Of a stretch of DNA of 60,393 nt, positions 56,560-60,393 are shown piece by piece (within the stretch, counting starts at the first letter, position 1; every line of letters begins with the position of its first letter). This DNA is from Alphaproteobacteria bacterium (lineage in GTDB: Bacteria; Pseudomonadota; Alphaproteobacteria; Caulobacterales; Aquidulcibacteraceae), in assembly GCA_018969015.1 (NCBI GenBank), contig JAGWZE010000021.1, forward strand, positions 1-60,393, given 5' to 3'. Made by a program: the position numbers and the translations under genes. Below the pieces are notes generated by a model. That model had not been told where the DNA came from. It did not search any database and worked only from the letters and a program-made list of their open reading frames with translations.

Positions 56560-57888
56560 TCAGGCCGCGTCCGGGTCCGCCATCAGCTCTTCGCGGGTCA
56601 CGTCCTTGGTGGTGACCTGGGCGAGCTCGAGGATGAAATCGACGACCTTCTCCTCGTAGAGCGGCGCCCGAATCTGCGCCACGGCGCCCGGGTTTTGCTG
56701 ATAGAAATTCACCACCTCGCGCTCGCGGCCGGGGAAGCGGCGGGCCTCTTCCTGGATCGCGGCGACGAGCTCCTCGTTGCGGACCTCGACATTGTTGCGA
56801 CGGCCGATCTCGGCCAGCACCAGGCCCAAGCGCACACGGCGCTCGGCGATGCGGCGGTATTCGGCGCGCAGCTCGTCCTCGCTCTTGCCGGCGTCGTCCG
56901 CATCGAGCTGGCCGGACTTCATGTCCTGCTCGATCTGGCGCCAGATGCCTTCGAACTCGGCTTCGACCATCGCCTTGGGCAGGTCGAACGCGTGGGCGGC
57001 GTCGAGCTTGTCGAACAGCGCGCGCTTGGCCTTCTGACGCGACAGCGCGGCGTGGTCCTGGGCGATCCGGTCCGACACGGCCTTGCGCAGCGCGGCGGCG
57101 TCCGGGAACCCGAGCGACGTGGCGAACTCGTCGTCGATCTTGACGTCGACCGGCGCGCGCACGTCCTTTACGGTCACGTCGAACGTGGCGGGCTTTCCCT
57201 TCAGCGTTTCGACCGGATAGTCCTCCGGGAACGTGACGGTGATCGTCTTTTCATCGCCCTTCACGAAGCCCACGAGCTGCTCTTCGAAGCCGGGGATGAA
57301 GCGCTTGTCGCCGATGATGACGGTGGCGTTTTCGGCGGCGCCGCCTTCGAAGGCTTCGCCGTCGATCTTGCCGAGGAAATCGATCGTCAGCGCATCGCCT
57401 TCGGCGGCGGCGCCCTCTTTCGACTCGAACCGGCGGTTCGATTTGGCGATCTGCTCGAGGGTCTCTTCGATCTGCGCGTCCGAGACCGGCGCAACCGGCT
57501 TCTCGATCGCGATGCCGGCGACGTCGACCGGCTCGAACTCGGGCATCAGGTCGACGGCGACCTTGAAGGCGAGGTCGGCGGCGCCAGCCTCGACCTGGGC
57601 GAGATCGGATTCGAGCTCGAACGTCGGCTGCGAGGCGACGCGAAGATCGGCCACCGTCTCCTTGGTGGACTTCTCGACCTGCTCGTTGATCACGTCGCGC
57701 AGGATCGCGGCGCCATAGACCTTGCGCACGTGGCTGGCCGGCACCTTGCCCGTCCGGAAGCCCTTGAGCTGGATGCGCGGCGCGGTTTCGGCGATTTTCG
57801 CCTCCACTTCGGCTTGCAGATCCGCCGACGGAATGACGACGCGGAACGTGCGGCGCAGGCCGTCCTCTTGGGTTTCGATGCTGGGCAT
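56560..57888 (-). CDS. tig: Trigger factor
   Basis: 442 residues from ATG 57888. The ribosome-binding signature is GFRTGKVP (in APRIQLKGFRTGKVPASH). The central PPIase (FKBP-like) domain has GDALTIDFLGKIDGEAFEGG. The C-terminal helical chaperone domain follows, to DFILELAQVTTKDVT. It binds nascent chains at the ribosome exit. A longer reading to 58110 would run through the CRP-type box and is rejected. Confidence 0.96.
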   Translation of the reverse strand: MPSIETQEDGLRRTFRVVIPSADLQAEVEAKIAETAPRIQLKGFRTGKVPASHVRKVYGAAILRDVINEQVEKSTKETVADLRVASQPTFELESDLAQVEAGAADLAFKVAVDLMPEFEPVDVAGIAIEKPVAPVSDAQIEETLEQIAKSNRRFESKEGAAAEGDALTIDFLGKIDGEAFEGGAAENATVIIGDKRFIPGFEEQLVGFVKGDEKTITVTFPEDYPVETLKGKPATFDVTVKDVRAPVDVKIDDEFATSLGFPDAAALRKAVSDRIAQDHAALSRQKAKRALFDKLDAAHAFDLPKAMVEAEFEGIWRQIEQDMKSGQLDADDAGKSEDELRAEYRRIAERRVRLGLVLAEIGRRNNVEVRNEELVAAIQEEARRFPGREREVVNFYQQNPGAVAQIRAPLYEEKVVDFILELAQVTTKDVTREELMADPDAA

Positions 57889-58096
57889 GTCCTGATCCTG
57901 ACTGCGAACTCGGGATTGCGATCTCGGGGGCGGCGCCGCCATGGCCTGCGCCGCGGCGGCCCTTGCGGGCGTCGCGGGCAAAGACGTCGCGGGGGGCCGC
58001 GCAAGCGCGGGCTTATGGCACGGCGCCCCTGCCCTGTCCACGCGCGGACAAGGTGAATCACGCGCCCGCGCCATCGCGCGCGCGGCCGCGCCGCCA

Positions 58097-58138
58097 GTGA
58101 CCTGCGTCACGGCTGCGGGTCGGGCGTTTCCCTAGGGT
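58097..58138 (+). promoter_or_regulatory. CRP-type class II promoter of the 53-codon ORF
   Basis: GTGACCTGCGTCAC (58097-58110; GTGA-N6-TCAC), then exactly 22 bases, then TAGGGT (58133-58138) followed by CTTCCCAT. This is the same architecture as at 37390-37349, including the 14-mer, the 22-base spacer and the extended -10 region. Predicted start of transcription is about 58145, ~35 bases before the ATG at 58180. Confidence 0.7.
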
Positions 58139-58179
58139 CTTCCCATGGCCGCCGGGACTGCGGCCCCAAGGAGACCGCG

Positions 58180-58341
58180 ATGACGACCCTGAACTCGCCT
58201 TTGTCGACCTATCTCGCCGCCACCTGCCTCTATGCCGCGTTCGGCCTGCCCTACCTGATGGGCGTGGCCCGCGTCCGCGCCCGCCCTGCGGCGACGCCGG
58301 CGCCCGCCCCGGCCCCCGTCCCCGTGCCGTCTCGGCGCTAG
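58180..58341 (+). CDS. 53-residue membrane micropeptide behind a CRP-type promoter
   Basis: MTTLNSPLSTYLAATCLYAA opens, giving a hydrophobic helix to about residue 29, then a Pro/Ala-rich tail (RPAATPAPAPAPVPVPSRR). AAGGAG is upstream of the ATG at proper spacing. The stop TAG is on the same CTAG that ends glsA on the other strand. No homologue is recognised. One membrane pass with a flexible tail is expected. Confidence 0.6.
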   Translation: MTTLNSPLSTYLAATCLYAAFGLPYLMGVARVRARPAATPAPAPAPVPVPSRR

Positions 58342-60176
58342 GCCTCGAGCGCGCGGATCTCGCGGTTGGCCGCCCGGAGCCGGGCGGCGAGGTCGCGCGC
58401 TAGATTGGCGGTGAGCGCCCGCGCCAGCGAGGGATCGCCCGCCATGAGGCTGCGCAGATCGTCCGTCGATAGGACGGCGCACGTGGTCGGCGCATCGGCG
58501 ACGACGTCGGCGGAGCGCACCCCGCCGTCGAGCAGCGCGAGTTCGCCGATCGTGCCGCCCGGCCCGATCGCGGCGATGCGGACCGATCGCCCGCCCTCCC
58601 CCGCGGCGAGGCGAACGCTGGCCGCGCCGGACAGGATCGCGAGCACGCTGTCGGCCGGATCGCCCTCCCGCACGATGACGTCGCCGGGCGCGAACCGCAT
58701 CCGCCGGGCGCGCGCGTCCAGGGCTGCGAGCGTCGGGGCCGGCAAGGCGCGGAACAAGGCCGCCGCGCCCAGCGGGGCCGGATCGTCCGGCGCCGGCGCG
58801 GCGTGCGCGGCGAGGATCGCGGCCTCGCAGGCCTCCAGCGCCGAGTCGCGATCAGCGAACAGACGCGCCGCGCCCGCCGCCGCGCGCACCGACGCCCAAT
58901 CGTCCCCCGCAGGAACGTGCGCGAACAGGAGGGATCCAGGCCCTGTTGCGGTGTCGCGTGCGAGACGGGCAAGCAGAGCGGCGCCCGCGGCGTCGGCCTC
59001 GGCGGTGCGGCGCAGATCGAGGATCACGTGGCTGGCCTCGCCGCGCGCGGCCGTCGCTGCGCGCACGAGACGCTCGGCGGAGGCGAAGAAGAGACCGCCC
59101 TGCGCCTCGAGGATCCGGATCTCGCCGCCATAGGCGTCGAGCGCGGACTGCTGCGCCGGCGACCACTGGCGCTTGGAGCGGACCGCGTCCCCCCGAAGCG
59201 TGCGCCGCACGACGCTCTCGCCGCGCGGCGGCGTCTTGAAGACGTGCAGACCGAAATCCTCGGCAATGCGCTTGCACGCGGCGATCGCGCGCACGCTGTT
59301 GCCGACGCGGTCGAGCCGCGGGGAGAACGCGGCGATGCCGATCTGACCGGGGATCACGGCCGCGATGCAGCCCGAGACGCCGCTTTTGGCGGGGATACCC
59401 ACCTCGTAGGACCACTCGCCCGCATAATTGTACATGCCGCAGGAGTTCATGACGGTGAGCACGTCGGGCGCGGACTGCGCCGACAGCGCGCGCACGCCCG
59501 TGCGCGGATTGACGCCGCCATTGGCCAGCGTCGCCGCCATCAACGCGAGGTCCCGGCAGGTGACGGTGACGGAGCATTGGCTGAAATAGAGATCGAGGAT
59601 CTCGTCGGGATCGCCGTCGAGCATGCGCGCCTGGCGCATGATGGCCGCGATCGTGCGATTGCGTTCGCCGGTGTCGCGTTCGGAATGGAAGACGGTCTCG
59701 TCGATCGCGAGTTCGCGACCGGCGTAGCGCGAGAGCAGATCGCGCATCGCGGCGCGCCGCGCGGCATAGCCCTCGCCGGGGATCAGAGCCGAGACCGCGA
59801 TCGCGCCGGCATTGACCATGGGATTGAACGGGCGGTTGTTCTCCTCGTCCATCAGCGTGGCGTTGAAGGCCGCGCCCGTGGGCTCGACGCCGACATGCTT
59901 CATCACCTGCGCGCGGCCGAGCGTGTCGAGCGCGAGCCCATAGACGAAGGGTTTGGAGACCGACTGGATCGTGAACGGCTGATCGCAGTCGCCGACCGCG
60001 AACACCGCGCCGTCCGTCGTGGCGATCGCCAGTCCGAACCAGGACGGATCGGCCTTGGCGAGCTCGGGGATGTAGTCGGCGACGGCGCCGCTCTCGAGCC
60101 CGAGACAGGCCGCCCGCACCTCCTCCAGATAGGTCTCGAGCGCCGGGCGGGCGGGAGGAACGGCGTCGAGGGGCAT
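58338..60176 (-). CDS. glsA: Glutaminase with STAS and cyclic-nucleotide-binding domains
   Basis: 612 residues from ATG 60176; a TTG at 60221 gives a longer form. Residues ~10-310 are a serine-dependent glutaminase: QSVSKPF carries the Ser72-x2-Lys75 pair, and NPMVNAGAIA, SGVSGCIAAVIPGQIGIAAF and DRVGNSVRA complete the active site. A STAS-like region follows (~355-460). The last part (~475-612) is a cyclic-nucleotide-binding domain with GELALLDGGVRSADV, keeping Glu and Arg-Ser. It hydrolyses glutamine to glutamate and ammonia, probably gated by cyclic nucleotide. Confidence 0.9.
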   Translation of the reverse strand: MPLDAVPPARPALETYLEEVRAACLGLESGAVADYIPELAKADPSWFGLAIATTDGAVFAVGDCDQPFTIQSVSKPFVYGLALDTLGRAQVMKHVGVEPTGAAFNATLMDEENNRPFNPMVNAGAIAVSALIPGEGYAARRAAMRDLLSRYAGRELAIDETVFHSERDTGERNRTIAAIMRQARMLDGDPDEILDLYFSQCSVTVTCRDLALMAATLANGGVNPRTGVRALSAQSAPDVLTVMNSCGMYNYAGEWSYEVGIPAKSGVSGCIAAVIPGQIGIAAFSPRLDRVGNSVRAIAACKRIAEDFGLHVFKTPPRGESVVRRTLRGDAVRSKRQWSPAQQSALDAYGGEIRILEAQGGLFFASAERLVRAATAARGEASHVILDLRRTAEADAAGAALLARLARDTATGPGSLLFAHVPAGDDWASVRAAAGAARLFADRDSALEACEAAILAAHAAPAPDDPAPLGAAALFRALPAPTLAALDARARRMRFAPGDVIVREGDPADSVLAILSGAASVRLAAGEGGRSVRIAAIGPGGTIGELALLDGGVRSADVVADAPTTCAVLSTDDLRSLMAGDPSLARALTANLARDLAARLRAANREIRALEA

Positions 60177-60302
60177 GGGGCGCTCGAAGGCTACGGCGGC
60201 AGGAGTTGGACAGGAGCCCAAGACGGCCGGCGGTCACAAGCGCGTGGGCCGCCGGCGCGGAACGCGTGTCAAAGGCGCCTTAGAAAGCGGCGCCCCCGCC
60301 TC

Positions 60303-60387
60303 TGGTGCGGACGGCGGGGGTCGAACCCGCACGCCTTGCGGCGCAGGAACCTAAATCCTGTGCGTCTGCCAGTTCCGCCACGTCCGC
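60303..60387 (-). tRNA. tRNA-Leu(TAG)
   Basis: 85 bases with encoded CCA (60305-60303). Acceptor GCGGACG/CGTCCGC, D arm TGGCGGAACTGGCAGACGC, anticodon stem CAGGA/TCCTG with loop TTTAGGT (TAG), a class II variable arm (GCGCCGCAAGGCGT), and T arm GCGGGTTCGACCCCCGC. It precedes the tig-clp-lon block. Confidence 0.95.
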
Positions 60388-60393
60388 ACGCGG

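Overview
The window is a GC-rich chromosomal segment of an alphaproteobacterium, most likely Hyphomicrobiales (Rhizobiales). Supporting this are the conserved block tRNA-Leu / tig / clpP / clpX / lon / hupB, an NDUFS4-type complex I subunit, an FeS-type photolyase, a CobW/WD40 pair and many short single-strand operons. No species can be named from sequence alone.

Layout. 1-1086 looks like the edge of an integrated element: the end of an IS3-type insertion sequence, an endonuclease/exonuclease/phosphatase-family gene running into it, and an orphan 3' half of a tRNA-Thr that resembles an attachment-site remnant. 1267-10144 carries two oxidoreductases, an unrecognised membrane protein, a mct-meh pair (mesaconyl-CoA metabolism as in the 3-hydroxypropionate bicycle), a small CDF-like transporter and a membrane TrkA-N/RyR protein. 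10617-17804 is a 2395-residue secreted heme peroxidase with RTX repeats. 17921-22694 is a zinc operon (small ORF-znuC-znuB-znuA-cobW-WD40) behind a Zur-like palindrome. 22730-27470 is a B12-uptake operon (riboswitch-btuB-btuF-btuC-btuD). A toxin-antitoxin pair, a MORN protein, tRNA-Tyr, rlmB, a PAN/Apple protein, metG and a degenerate patatin follow. 34739-37390 holds a nucleotide cyclase/SUMF1 fusion, a CRP-type regulator and a 30-codon ORF behind a CRP box. Then come tspO, a photolyase, tRNA-Asp, a CYTH gene whose end runs antisense into tRNA-Val, acyl-CoA genes, gltX, a DUF429-like protein, a MATE pump, the NDUFS4 homologue, and the proteostasis block. At 58097-60176 a second small ORF, behind an almost identical CRP-type promoter, meets a glutaminase fused to a cyclic-nucleotide-binding domain.

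How the parts may work together. The most suggestive new signal is a candidate cyclic-nucleotide circuit. Two unrelated small ORFs, 21 kb apart, share the same promoter design (GTGA-N6-TCAC, exactly 22 bases, then TAGGGTCTT). One sits just before a CRP-type gene and a class III cyclase. The other ends on the same CTAG as glutaminase-CNMP. Other signals worth follow-up are the small ORF coupled to znuC, the possible mesaconyl-CoA to pyruvate branch, a 16-base inverted repeat in the leader of the giant peroxidase gene, and a toxin gene predicted to be transcribed leaderless from an operator-embedded promoter. All functions are read from sequence motifs and remembered families; no database search was run.
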